From contig CAJXRU010000024.1 in assembly GCA_913060565.1 (NCBI GenBank), positions 1 to 40,548 of the forward strand: a DNA stretch of 40,548 nt, in the 5' to 3' direction. This DNA is from an uncultured Gammaproteobacteria bacterium (GTDB taxonomy: Bacteria; Pseudomonadota; Gammaproteobacteria; Enterobacterales; Psychrobiaceae). How positions within the stretch are numbered: position 1 is the first letter of the stretch; each line of letters opens with the position of its first letter. Below, piece by piece: positions 9,336-18,769 of the stretch. The translations under genes and the position numbers were made by a program. The notes beneath the pieces are model-generated. The model worked only from the letters and a program-made list of their open reading frames with translations. It was not told where the DNA came from and did no database searches.

Positions 9336-12300
9336 ATGAAAAGAATTCAAGATAAACTGTTAATTCTATTAATTTTGGTTGCATTACTGCCAACTATCGT
9401 TACAGAATCTCTCAAGTTTCAGTCAACACGAAGTGAACAAATAAAACAGACTTTTGACGAGTTAGACGCCACACTTTCACATCGGTTAATGTTGATTGAG
9501 CAGCTATTTGACCGTGAAATTGGCCAAGCGAATACACTTGCTAAGTCACCGCAAATTATCGACCAAGCCATTATTTTTAATGATCCGCTTAAAGTTGATG
9601 ACGTCATAGCAGACGACATTGAACAATACCTCATTAGCATTAAAGATAAAGAACACCTTAAAAACATCTACTTAGTTAATACCACTGGCGATATTAGATT
9701 TGCGACAGCGACCACCGACGATGTAGGCACTAATATCTATACGGGCCATTATAATGGTTCAACCATGGCAACATTAACCCAAGATGTTATTCGCACTAAA
9801 ACGGCTCAACATTCTATATTTGAAGCTTATGAAGCGGATGGCAATAGTTTTTCTGCATTCATTGCTCACCCGATAATAAAAAATGACATCATGCTTGGTG
9901 CAGTGGTATTTCAAATTTCACCGCAAGTCTTAACCTCTATTTCAGCGGTTGATGCCACCTTAGGCGAAACAGGTGAAGTGATTTTAGCCTACCTAAAGGG
10001 CAACGAGGTTCAGTTTTTATCAGATCGACGCTTTGCTCAAAAAAATGCTAAGCCATTAACCATAGAGCTAAATGCTGACATGAGTCATGCGATTCAACGC
10101 GCTGTCCAAGGAAACTCAGGACAGGGTGAAACCTTTGATTATCGACTAGAAAAAGTCGCTAGCGTGTGGCGTTACTCACCTAAATACAATATTGGTATTG
10201 TAGTGAAAAAAGACATGGTGGAAACCATGGCCAGCATCACGGCGATGCAAGTATCGATTTACGTCATTATATTTGCGATCGCAATTCCATTAGTCATTTT
10301 CTCCTACATGGTCGCTCGACATTACACCCGCCCTATCATCAGTATGGTGAGCTCCACCAATGCCATTGCCAGTGGCGACATAGAGCAAGAGTTAGAAGTC
10401 ACTTCACAAGATGAAATTGGGCAACTTGCCAGCTCCATCAATGAAATGTCCAATCATATTAATCAAGCATTTCAGAATGAAGAAGCAGAGCGCTGGTTAC
10501 AAGAAGGCATGGTAAAACTGTCTGAAACCATGCGTGGTAACCAAATAAGCACTGATTTAGCAGACAACATCGTTTCATTTGTTTGTAGTTACCTTAATGC
10601 TAAAGTTGGCTCGCTCTATATTGTAAAAGATCAAGAGCTTGAATTGGCCGGCGGCTACGCATTTGTCCCTCACTTTGCTAATCAAACCATAGAATTCGGT
10701 GATGGTTTAATTGGTCAAGCGGCTATCTCAAAGACAGTCATGACCATTGACGATTTACCAGAAGATTATGTCTCAATAAGTTCAAGTATGGGTGAGATAT
10801 CACCACAAACATTGATCATATTCCCATTAGTCAAAGATGACGTAGTCATCGGCATCATGGAGCTGGGCTGGTTAGAAAAATCACATCCTGAAGCCTATCG
10901 CTATGTTGAAGCAATAACAGAATCGATTGCTACCGCGTTAAGTGTGTCAGAATCCCATCAAAAATTACAAGAGTTGCTCGACCAATCTCAACAGCACATG
11001 GAAGAATTGCAAGTGCGTGAGGAGGAGCTACGCGCCATCAATGAAGAAGTTGAGCAACGCTCTACGCAACTCGCCAACTCACAGAAAAAACTAGAACAAC
11101 AGTCACAAGAACTTCAAGCGACGAATGAAGCGCTGGAGCACAAAAATACTGCCATTGAAACAAAGAACGCAGAAATTGAGAAATCACGTCAAGAAATCAC
11201 AGAAAAAGCAGATCAACTAGAAGCATCTAGTCGATACAAGTCTGAATTCTTAGCGAATATGTCCCATGAACTGCGTACACCACTTAACTCGATGTTGATT
11301 TTGTCGCGAATTCTCGCAGACAACGAAGAAGGTAATTTAGATGATGACCAAGTAGAATCGTCAAACGTCATTCATCGTAGTGGCCAAGAGTTATTGTCAC
11401 TTATTAACGACATTTTAGACTTATCAAAAATTGAAGCTGGCAAAATGGAAGTCTTGTATGAGGCATGTAACGTACGAGATATTACCTATGAACTCAACGG
11501 ACAATTTAAAGCAATTACCAACGAGAAAGGCCTGAAATTCGACGTTGAAGTGAACAGTGAAGTTCCGGCAGAAATGGCAATTGATGTTCAAAAAGTACAA
11601 CAGATTTTGAAAAATTTATTGTCAAATGCAATCAAGTTTACGGAAGTTGGCGGCGTAAAATTAGTGGCTAATTACGCACCAGCAGGTCGTAAGTATTCGC
11701 AAGATGTACTCAATGAAAACCCAGTGCTAGCCATTTCGATTGTTGATACAGGAATCGGCATTTCTGAAGAGAAACAAAAAGCTATCTTTGAAGCCTTCCA
11801 ACAGGCTGACGGGTCAACAAGTCGTAAATATGGTGGTACAGGTCTTGGATTAACAATTTCACGTCATTTAACTAGCTTAATAGGCGGTGAATTAGGTGTT
11901 GAAAGTATACCTGAACAAGGCAGTACATTTACGCTTTATATTCCAGTGAAAGATGCGGTAGAAAATACAGGGGAAGAAGATGAGCCGCAAATGATTTCAT
12001 CGGATCCGAGTGCGTTATTGAGTGCATCGATGCCTCATTCGATTGCACCATCGCCTACGCCACAACCGGTCGTGGCGGATACGTCTCCAGTGCCTTCGAT
12101 AGCTGAAATTAAACACACAATCCAGCCTTCAAACAAGGACAACAAGGTTGTCGTCATCATTGAGGATGACGTTAATTTCTCTAAAGTATTAGCGACACTC
12201 GCTAAAAAATCGGGCTTTGATTGCGTATTAGCCAGTACCGGAGCGCAAGGAATTAGTCTTGTTAAAGAACACAAACCCTGTGGCGTAATTCTTGATCTAG

Positions 12301-13373
12301 GGCTACCTGACTTGCCTGGCGCTGACATTCTCGATATTTTAAAAGAACAACCTGTGACTCGTGACATTCCAGTACATGTTATCTCAGGACATAACAAAAC
12401 AAACGAACTTACAGACAAGGGCGCTGTTGCCTTCCATCAAAAACCAATTGCAACACAGGAGATTCGAACCTTGCTATTTAGCCTTGTTAAAGAGTCACCA
12501 AACCAAAGTGAACAGCAATTAATCGTATTTGACCAAGGCAATTCAAATACTGAAATTGATTTAAAATTTTTAGATAATACCGCAATGAACGTCACCACGG
12601 TTAACTCACTTGATGAACTGTCTCATAATTTGGGGAACGCGGGTGATATTGTCAGTGGCATCATTATTAAAACGAGTCAACTCTCTCAATTCCAACTCAC
12701 TTGGTTAAGCGACAACTATCAATTTAATAGTGAGTCTAAAATTTCCGTCATTGTGTTTGTCGATGCAGATCCAACGCAAGAACAGATCACTACCCTCGCC
12801 CAACTCGATTGCCATGTAATTATCGACGGCGCTCACTCAAACGAGCGCTTACACGACGAGGTGCTACTGTTTTTATCAAACGTTGACACAAACGAACCAG
12901 CGGCACCATCAACACAGAATACGCAGCCCATGGCACCGGCGCCAACACCGCCACCAAAACCAGCGAATACGAATAACACCGAAGCTAGTTTTGAAGGCTG
13001 TGAAGTACTCTTAGTCGATGATGATTTACGAAATACATTTGCCCTGTCCAAAGTACTAAAGAAACAAGGGATGAAAGTTACCTTAGCAGACAATGGACAA
13101 ATGGCTTTAGATCGCCTTGAAGCTAATAGTGCCATTGATATTGTTTTGATGGATATCATGATGCCAGTAATGGATGGTCATGAGGCAATGCGCCAAATAA
13201 GATTACAAGAAAAATACGCTAACTTACCGATTATTGCCCTAACAGCAAAAGCAATGCAGGAAGACAGACGTAAATGCGTCGAAGCTGGGGCAAGTGATTA
13301 CCTGACCAAACCTGTAGACATAGACAAACTTATTGCCATGATGCGAGTTTGGCTATATCAAGAAGTGACGTAA
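9336..13373 (+). CDS. Large hybrid sensor histidine kinase (Cache-HAMP-GAF-HisKA-HATPase-REC-pseudoREC-REC)
   Basis: A membrane hybrid kinase of about 1345 residues. Membrane segments lie at about residues 8-25 and 307-328 and flank a periplasmic Cache-like sensor of about 280 residues. A HAMP follows (about 330-380), then a GAF-like domain (about 385-540) and a long Gln/Glu-rich coiled coil (about 540-632). The HisKA box SEFLANMSHELRTPLN places the phospho-His at 644. The HATPase has NLLSNAIKF, DTGIGIS and GGTGLGLTIS. The first receiver has IIEDD, acceptor Asp987 and a QKP lysine. The region of about 1062-1180 resembles a receiver that lacks the acid pocket and acceptor. The last receiver is intact (LVDDD, Asp1273, LTKP). 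A Pro-rich linker precedes it. I chose the ATG at 9336, with AGGGA 9 nt upstream, over a TTG at 9315. It heads an operon with cheR and a c-di-GMP protein. The ligand is unknown. Confidence 0.9.
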   Translation: MKRIQDKLLILLILVALLPTIVTESLKFQSTRSEQIKQTFDELDATLSHRLMLIEQLFDREIGQANTLAKSPQIIDQAIIFNDPLKVDDVIADDIEQYLISIKDKEHLKNIYLVNTTGDIRFATATTDDVGTNIYTGHYNGSTMATLTQDVIRTKTAQHSIFEAYEADGNSFSAFIAHPIIKNDIMLGAVVFQISPQVLTSISAVDATLGETGEVILAYLKGNEVQFLSDRRFAQKNAKPLTIELNADMSHAIQRAVQGNSGQGETFDYRLEKVASVWRYSPKYNIGIVVKKDMVETMASITAMQVSIYVIIFAIAIPLVIFSYMVARHYTRPIISMVSSTNAIASGDIEQELEVTSQDEIGQLASSINEMSNHINQAFQNEEAERWLQEGMVKLSETMRGNQISTDLADNIVSFVCSYLNAKVGSLYIVKDQELELAGGYAFVPHFANQTIEFGDGLIGQAAISKTVMTIDDLPEDYVSISSSMGEISPQTLIIFPLVKDDVVIGIMELGWLEKSHPEAYRYVEAITESIATALSVSESHQKLQELLDQSQQHMEELQVREEELRAINEEVEQRSTQLANSQKKLEQQSQELQATNEALEHKNTAIETKNAEIEKSRQEITEKADQLEASSRYKSEFLANMSHELRTPLNSMLILSRILADNEEGNLDDDQVESSNVIHRSGQELLSLINDILDLSKIEAGKMEVLYEACNVRDITYELNGQFKAITNEKGLKFDVEVNSEVPAEMAIDVQKVQQILKNLLSNAIKFTEVGGVKLVANYAPAGRKYSQDVLNENPVLAISIVDTGIGISEEKQKAIFEAFQQADGSTSRKYGGTGLGLTISRHLTSLIGGELGVESIPEQGSTFTLYIPVKDAVENTGEEDEPQMISSDPSALLSASMPHSIAPSPTPQPVVADTSPVPSIAEIKHTIQPSNKDNKVVVIIEDDVNFSKVLATLAKKSGFDCVLASTGAQGISLVKEHKPCGVILDLGLPDLPGADILDILKEQPVTRDIPVHVISGHNKTNELTDKGAVAFHQKPIATQEIRTLLFSLVKESPNQSEQQLIVFDQGNSNTEIDLKFLDNTAMNVTTVNSLDELSHNLGNAGDIVSGIIIKTSQLSQFQLTWLSDNYQFNSESKISVIVFVDADPTQEQITTLAQLDCHVIIDGAHSNERLHDEVLLFLSNVDTNEPAAPSTQNTQPMAPAPTPPPKPANTNNTEASFEGCEVLLVDDDLRNTFALSKVLKKQGMKVTLADNGQMALDRLEANSAIDIVLMDIMMPVMDGHEAMRQIRLQEKYANLPIIALTAKAMQEDRRKCVEAGASDYLTKPVDIDKLIAMMRVWLYQEVT

Positions 13374-13376
13374 CCT

Positions 13377-14222
13377 GTGTCAGAAAAAGTGAGTGAAAGT
13401 AAACTGTCGACCAGTGATGAGATTGAATATCAGTTAGTGTTGCACGCTATAAAATTAACATACGGTCATAATTTTGATGATTATGCCCAAAAATCATTAA
13501 AACGCCGATTAGAATATCATGTTGAAAAATATGAATTCGAAAGTCTAACAGACATGATTAAGCCGATAGTGCATGATGAAGCGTTTTTTGAAAATTTATT
13601 AAATACCGTGTCAGTTCCCGTCACAGAAATGTTTCGTGATCCGCTATTTTTTAGGACATTACGAGAAAAAATACTACCGCTATTGAAAACCTATCCTAGC
13701 GTCAACATTTGGCATGCAGGATGTGCGACAGGTGAAGAGGTTTATTCAATGGCAATTATGTTGGAAGAGGAAGGACTCTACGACAATTGCAATATATACG
13801 CGACTGATTTCAATGCTAATTCATTGAAAATAGCGCAAAGCGGCATTATTAATTATGGCCGCATGCAAAAATACACTGAAAACTACTACCTCGCTGGCGG
13901 TAAAAAAAGTTTTTCAGATTATTACGACAGCCATGAAGATGGCATCGTGATGGATAAAGAATTAACACGCAATGTGACGTTTGCAAAGCACAACTTGGCC
14001 AGTGACAGCGTATTTGGTCAATTTCATCTGATACTTTGTCGAAATGTGATGATTTATTTCGGTAAATCGCTGCAAGAAAGCGTCTTTTCACTATTTAGTG
14101 AAAGTATATTGCCGTTAGGATACCTGTGTTTAGGTAGCCATGAGTCACTTGATTACTCACGGGCCCTGACACGCTATGAAACCGTTTTTGATAAACATAA
14201 GATTTATCGTAAAAAGCAGTAG
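13377..14222 (+). CDS. CheR-type protein-glutamate methyltransferase
   Basis: A 281-residue CheR-family SAM-dependent methyltransferase. The N-terminal helical part (about 15-75) contains YGHNFDDYAQKSLKRRLEYH, typical of CheR. FRDPLFFRTLREKILP leads into the SAM-binding fold with HAGCATGEEVYSMAIMLEE (about 111-129), an acidic YATDF strand end, and LILCRNVMIYF. The start is a GTG 3 nt after the kinase stop; the ribosome site is weak, so it is probably read by coupling. No chemoreceptor, CheW or CheB lies nearby. In related hybrid-kinase clusters CheR and CheB domains modulate the kinase; here only the methyltransferase half is seen. What it methylates, perhaps the kinase coiled coil, is inference. 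Confidence 0.88.
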   Translation: MSEKVSESKLSTSDEIEYQLVLHAIKLTYGHNFDDYAQKSLKRRLEYHVEKYEFESLTDMIKPIVHDEAFFENLLNTVSVPVTEMFRDPLFFRTLREKILPLLKTYPSVNIWHAGCATGEEVYSMAIMLEEEGLYDNCNIYATDFNANSLKIAQSGIINYGRMQKYTENYYLAGGKKSFSDYYDSHEDGIVMDKELTRNVTFAKHNLASDSVFGQFHLILCRNVMIYFGKSLQESVFSLFSESILPLGYLCLGSHESLDYSRALTRYETVFDKHKIYRKKQ

Positions 14223-14289
14223 TTATAGCCTTTTATAGCTAAAAGGACTTAGTCAAATAACGGATATTTGTTAAATGAAGGAATTAGCC

Positions 14290-16422
14290 ATGGAACACCA
14301 GCGACCGAAAATATTACTGGTCGATGACAGACCAGAGAACTTGTTTGCATTGGAGCAAACATTGAAGCCGCTCAATGCTTCTCTCACCCGCGCCATGTCG
14401 GGAGAAGAGGCGTTGTCTCAAGTTCTCCGACAACAATTTGCATTGATCTTAATGGATGTGCAGATGCCAGGCATGGACGGCTTTGAAGCGGTGAGTCTAA
14501 TGCGAGACTATGACGACACCAAAAATGTGCCAGTCATTTTCGTCACCGCAATTTCCAAGGAGCGTCAGTTTGTTGAGCAAGGTTATGAATCAGGCGCGGT
14601 AGATTACTTATTTAAACCCATTGCTCCTGGTGTGCTATTAAGTAAAGTTAAAGTATTTTTGGAGCTTGAAAAACAACGTATTGAACTAGAAGAAGCCGTT
14701 CAACAAAATAGACAAATGGCGGCGCATAACGAAACAGTCCTTGACTGTATCATCGAAGGAATTATTTCATTTAACAGCCGAGGTATTATTGATTGGGCAA
14801 ATCCAACAGCGCTGCGGTTGCTTGGTATGACTCTGCCACAGGTAGCCAAATCAAAGTTATTTGATTTATTTCATCTCGATCAAAACCAACCACCGATTCA
14901 ATGGGACGATTTTACTCAAACTAACGAATCAGGCTCACACGCCCAAATTAGAAACTGTGATTATTTATTAAAACGTCCAGACTGCACCACTTTTCCGGTT
15001 GAATTTTCAATGTCCGGATTCACTGAATACATTCAAGACGGCGGTGTATTTTCATTCCAAGATATTACTGAACGTAAGTGGGCTGAAGATGAGCTTATTC
15101 GTTTGGCACAAGAAGACTCGTTAACCCAATTGCCCAACCGTGCACTCTTCCATGAGTTTTTACGTGTTAGTCTTCAGGAACGAGTGCGTGACAATGGTAA
15201 CTTAGCTTTGCTCATGCTCGACATGGATGACTTTAAACGTGTCAATGACACCTTAGGGCATGATGTTGGTGATAAATTACTACAATCGGTGTCAGCTCGT
15301 TTAGAAGAATGTTTACGCCAAGGTGATTTAGTTGCCCGTCTGGGTGGTGATGAATTTGGCATTATTCTACCTGTAATTAGAAAATCTGATGATGCAGGAC
15401 GCGTTGCTAACAAAGTATTGGAGTCCTTCAAAAAACCTCATCAACTCGGTAGTTACACCCTAACAGTTGGCGCAAGCATTGGCATTACAACCTTCCCTGA
15501 AGGCGGTAAGGACATTAAAGAGTTAGTTAAATCGGCAGATACCGCGATGTATCATGCGAAAGGTACCGGTCGAAACAATTTCCAATTCTTCTCCCGAGAA
15601 ATGCAAGAACGAGTACTTGCAAAAGATACCCTTGAAAAAGAGTTAATTATTGCACTTGAAGAACGTCAATTTGAAAGCCATTACCAACCAAAAATCGCTT
15701 CAAATGGTGACTTAACTGGGTATGAAGCGCTAGTTCGCTGGCAGCACCCTACACGAGGAATGGTATTTCCTGGTGATTTTATCGAGCTTGTCGAAGAAAC
15801 GGGGCTGGTGGTTGAATTGGGCAAACAAATGCTTGAAATGGCCTGCGCCCAAAATAAAAAGTGGATTGATGAAGGCATTGTCGCTGAAAATACGACAGTC
15901 GCGGTCAATGTATCAGTTAGACAACTCAGTGAAAAATCACTGGTAAAAACCATTCAAGACGTATTGGCTCAAACCAATCTACCGCCTGAGTGTTTAGAAG
16001 TGGAAATCACTGAATACACCATGATGAATGATGTCGAGCATGCGATTGTCGTGCTAACACAATTACGTGACTTAGGCGTAAAAATCGCGATTGATGATTT
16101 TGGTACGGGTTATAGCTCACTCACTTATTTATCAAAACTACCACTCAATACATTAAAAGTTGACCAATATTTTGTAAACGGTATTGGCGAAGATCCCGGT
16201 GATGAATCGATTGTAAAAGCCACAATCAATTTGGCCCACAGTTTAAATCTACAAGTGACCGCAGAAGGCGTTGAAACGGATGAACAACGTAAATTCCTCA
16301 TTGCCAACAAAGTCAATTACTTACAAGGGTACTTTTTTTCGAGACCGCAGAGTTCAAGTAATTTAGAGCAATGGATAGTGGAACAAAACTTTTCTAATAT
16401 TCCACAAACGCCGGTTATTTGA
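14290..16422 (+). CDS. Response regulator with PAS, GGDEF and EAL domains (c-di-GMP turnover)
   Basis: A cytoplasmic response regulator of 710 residues that can both make and break c-di-GMP. The receiver (1-120) has VDDR, acceptor Asp56 in LILMDVQMPGMDG, and LFKP. A PAS domain (about 145-260) starts after a short coiled coil. The GGDEF motif at 352-356 is intact and has the inhibitory I-site RQGD at 343-346. The EAL domain (about 455-700) keeps EAL at 479-481, the Asn of NVSVRQL, EITE, DDFGTGYSS, LKVDQYF, AEGVE and QGYFFSRP, so it should be catalytic. The ATG at 14290 has AAGGA 7 nt upstream; an upstream ATG at 14275 overlaps that site and is less likely. It is probably the output of the kinase at 9336, given the shared operon. 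The net enzyme direction cannot be told from sequence. Confidence 0.92.
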   Translation: MEHQRPKILLVDDRPENLFALEQTLKPLNASLTRAMSGEEALSQVLRQQFALILMDVQMPGMDGFEAVSLMRDYDDTKNVPVIFVTAISKERQFVEQGYESGAVDYLFKPIAPGVLLSKVKVFLELEKQRIELEEAVQQNRQMAAHNETVLDCIIEGIISFNSRGIIDWANPTALRLLGMTLPQVAKSKLFDLFHLDQNQPPIQWDDFTQTNESGSHAQIRNCDYLLKRPDCTTFPVEFSMSGFTEYIQDGGVFSFQDITERKWAEDELIRLAQEDSLTQLPNRALFHEFLRVSLQERVRDNGNLALLMLDMDDFKRVNDTLGHDVGDKLLQSVSARLEECLRQGDLVARLGGDEFGIILPVIRKSDDAGRVANKVLESFKKPHQLGSYTLTVGASIGITTFPEGGKDIKELVKSADTAMYHAKGTGRNNFQFFSREMQERVLAKDTLEKELIIALEERQFESHYQPKIASNGDLTGYEALVRWQHPTRGMVFPGDFIELVEETGLVVELGKQMLEMACAQNKKWIDEGIVAENTTVAVNVSVRQLSEKSLVKTIQDVLAQTNLPPECLEVEITEYTMMNDVEHAIVVLTQLRDLGVKIAIDDFGTGYSSLTYLSKLPLNTLKVDQYFVNGIGEDPGDESIVKATINLAHSLNLQVTAEGVETDEQRKFLIANKVNYLQGYFFSRPQSSSNLEQWIVEQNFSNIPQTPVI

Positions 16423-16428
16423 TAGCAA

Positions 16429-16460
16429 CAAAAAAAGGCGCTTAATACATTAAGCGCCTT
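16429..16460 (-). terminator. Terminator for the DsbA-like gene (convergent spacer)
   Basis: A perfect 12-bp inverted repeat AAGGCGCTTAAT / ATTAAGCGCCTT (16435-16460) sits between converging genes. On the minus strand it is followed by a T7 run, making a good intrinsic terminator. The plus side has no T run, so it would stop the c-di-GMP operon only weakly. Confidence 0.8.
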
Positions 16461-16481
16461 ATGAAAAACAATCAAACAGCG

Positions 16482-17165
16482 TTACGGATTCGTCAATAAA
16501 AACGCCACAAGTTCATCTAATTGCTTTTCAGTCGTCATACCGTTTTCTTTTGCAGCTTTTGGCACATTAGACAACAACACACGGTACTTATCATTAACAA
16601 TTAAATCTGGCGTAAAACGTACTTTATCATCAGAGGCTTTATTCACCATGGCGCGCACTACATCAACAGTTGCTTCGTTATTCATTGTATCTTTAAACGT
16701 TTGAGCATCAACGCCTAAGGTACCAAACACATCACGTAATTGAGCATAATCACCAAGAAATTTTTCTTGCACAAAATGACTATCAAAAACCGTTGCCACA
16801 AACGCCTCTTCCACTCCTAACTTCTGCGCTGCCACAACCCCAAAGGTCATTGCTTTACCCCAGTCAGGTCGCTGTTGTGGCAAGAAAATCACATGTGAAC
16901 GTTTAAACGCTACATCTTTAGCCAACGAGCCTTTTAGCGACTTAATTAATGGTTCAGTACGATAACAATGGCCACAATATAAAGAAAAGTGCTCGATGAT
17001 TTGTGGACTCTTTGATGGTGTTTTACGCACCACTTCATAGTCTTTGCCCAATTGAAAACTAACAGCAGTCTCTTTAACCGTTTCTTCAGCAGACGGTGAA
17101 CACGCAATGGTGCCAGCGAGCAACACCATTAAAGAGCTAGCTTTAACAACTTTTAATAACGACAT
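16482..17165 (-). CDS. DsbA-like thiol:disulfide oxidoreductase, probable lipoprotein
   Basis: A 227-residue periplasmic DsbA-family protein. The N-terminus MSLLKVVKASSLMVLLAG leads to TIAC at Cys22, a usable but imperfect lipobox, so it may be lipid-anchored. The thioredoxin active site is CGHC at 64-67, where E. coli DsbA has CPHC. The cis-proline loop appears as RFTPDLIVND, and the helical insert between them has the usual size. I chose the ATG at 17165; an upstream TTG at 17195 would place charged residues ahead of the signal peptide. The gene stands alone, divergent from fabV, with its own terminator. It likely oxidises exported proteins; a reductase or isomerase role is not excluded, because the CGHC dipeptide is shared with disulfide isomerases. 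Confidence 0.85.
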   Translation of the reverse strand: MSLLKVVKASSLMVLLAGTIACSPSAEETVKETAVSFQLGKDYEVVRKTPSKSPQIIEHFSLYCGHCYRTEPLIKSLKGSLAKDVAFKRSHVIFLPQQRPDWGKAMTFGVVAAQKLGVEEAFVATVFDSHFVQEKFLGDYAQLRDVFGTLGVDAQTFKDTMNNEATVDVVRAMVNKASDDKVRFTPDLIVNDKYRVLLSNVPKAAKENGMTTEKQLDELVAFLLTNP

Positions 17166-17360
17166 AAATTTCTCGATTTTAATAAATTCCGTCAAATTCT
17201 AACCCACCAGCTACTATATAACCAGCGTAATAACAGCGCTAAGCGCGTTGATTTGGAAAGAAATTAACTAATCAGAGCAGCCACTTCAAAAAAATGCTGT
17301 ATAGTAGCCAACAATTTCCAAAACCCACATTAATCTAACCAAAAGATAAGAGTTAAATCG

Positions 17361-18560
17361 ATGATTATTAAGCCTAAAATTCGTGGTTTCATTTGTACGA
17401 CCACTCACCCAAAGGGTTGTGAAGCTAACATTCTAAAGCAAATTGAATTCACTAAAGCGCAGCCAAAATTACAAGATGCCCCAAAAAACGTATTAGTCAT
17501 TGGTTCATCAAGTGGTTACGGAATGCCTTCTCGCATCAGCGCTGCATTTGGCGGCGGTGCCAACACCATTGGTGTATTCTTTGAAAAAGAACCAACAGAG
17601 CGCAAGCCAGGCAGTGCCGGTTACTACAACGCAGCAACATTTGATAAAGCAGCGACAGAAGCAGGCTTATATGCCAAAAGCTTTAACGGCGATGCGTTTT
17701 CTCACGAAGCGAAAGCAAAAGTTATCGACGCCATTAAAGAAGATTTGGGCCAAATTGACCTGATCATCTACTCACTTGCCGCACCTGTACGTAAAATGCC
17801 AGAAACTGGCGATATCGTGCGTTCATGCCTAAAACCAATTGGTGATACTTACACGTCTACGGCGATTGATACCAACAAAGACACCATCATCGAAGCGTCA
17901 GTTGAACCAGCAACAGAGCAAGAAATCAAAGACACTATTACCGTTATGGGTGGTCAAGATTGGGAACTTTGGGTTAATACACTTCACGAGGCAGGTGTAT
18001 TAAGTGATACGTGTAAAACTGTTGCCTACAGCTACATTGGTACTGAGTTAACATGGCCTATCTATTGGGACGGTGCACTTGGTAAGGCAAAAGAAGATTT
18101 AGATCGCGCAGCGACAGAACTTAACAACAAACTATCAGCAACGGGCGGCCAAGCAAACGTTGCTGTGCTAAAGAGTGTTGTAACACAAGCAAGTTCAGCC
18201 ATTCCTGTAATGCCACTGTACATTGCAATGGCGTTTAAAATCATGAAAGAAAAAGGCATTCATGAAAGCTGTATGGATCAAGTATTCCGCTTATTTAGCA
18301 CGCAATTATATAATGGCGGCAGCGAAGTAAACGTTGATGACAAAAACCGTTTCCGTCTTGATGACTGGGAATTACGTGACGACGTACAACAAGCTTGTCG
18401 TGACATTTGGCCACAAGTAACAACAGAAAACCTGTTTGATTTAACGGATTACGCTGGTTACAAAAAAGAGTTTTTACAACTCTTCGGCTTTGAAGTTGAC
18501 GGCGTTGATTACGATGCTGATGTTGACACCCTTGTCGATTTTGACGTTAAAGCAATCTAA
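17361..18560 (+). CDS. fabV: Enoyl-ACP reductase FabV (trans-2-enoyl reductase)
   Basis: FabV performs the last, NADH-dependent reduction of each fatty acid elongation round and is naturally insensitive to triclosan. Length is 399 residues, the usual size. The start [21 protein letters not shown] is typical. The nucleotide site [15 protein letters not shown] follows at about residues 45-59. The catalytic YX8K motif is intact, with Tyr235 and Lys244 in [11 protein letters not shown]. It is monocistronic, with a terminator right behind. The 195-bp spacer to the divergent DsbA-like gene must hold both promoters; a TATAGT at 17300-17305 is a possible -10 without a good -35. It lies 9 kb from the fab cluster of this window and probably supplies the enoyl reduction that cluster lacks. 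Confidence 0.95.
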   Translation: MIIKPKIRGFICTTTHPKGCEANILKQIEFTKAQPKLQDAPKNVLVIGSSSGYGMPSRISAAFGGGANTIGVFFEKEPTERKPGSAGYYNAATFDKAATEAGLYAKSFNGDAFSHEAKAKVIDAIKEDLGQIDLIIYSLAAPVRKMPETGDIVRSCLKPIGDTYTSTAIDTNKDTIIEASVEPATEQEIKDTITVMGGQDWELWVNTLHEAGVLSDTCKTVAYSYIGTELTWPIYWDGALGKAKEDLDRAATELNNKLSATGGQANVAVLKSVVTQASSAIPVMPLYIAMAFKIMKEKGIHESCMDQVFRLFSTQLYNGGSEVNVDDKNRFRLDDWELRDDVQQACRDIWPQVTTENLFDLTDYAGYKKEFLQLFGFEVDGVDYDADVDTLVDFDVKAI

Positions 18561-18581
18561 ACCTGCTTAATCGTTCTTTAA

Positions 18582-18614
18582 AACCTCAATCGGTATGACT
18601 GGTTGAGGTTTTTT
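18582..18614 (+). terminator. Terminator of fabV
   Basis: AACCTCAA (18582-18589) pairs with TTGAGGTT (18603-18610), followed by a T run to 18614. A standard intrinsic terminator 20 bp after the fabV stop. Confidence 0.85.
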
Positions 18615-18769
18615 ATTGTCATTTTTTCTTTACACACTACTTCACAACACGCCAACAAAATATTTCAACAATTGACTCCATAAATAGTGTTCACCACCGT
18701 AAAACTACGTTAGATTAGCTGCATCGAATTTATTACGGCGTAACGCCTATCTCAATTAGGAAAATCATT

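Noticed and set aside
12035-12418. 127-codon minus-strand frame inside the kinase gene
   Set aside because: Shadow of the linker and first receiver; the plus frame has clear domain motifs.
18661-18769. Possible TyrR-like box (TGTTC...GTAAAA) upstream of the aminotransferase
   Set aside because: Half-sites and spacing do not fit the TGTAAA-N6-TTTACA pattern well.
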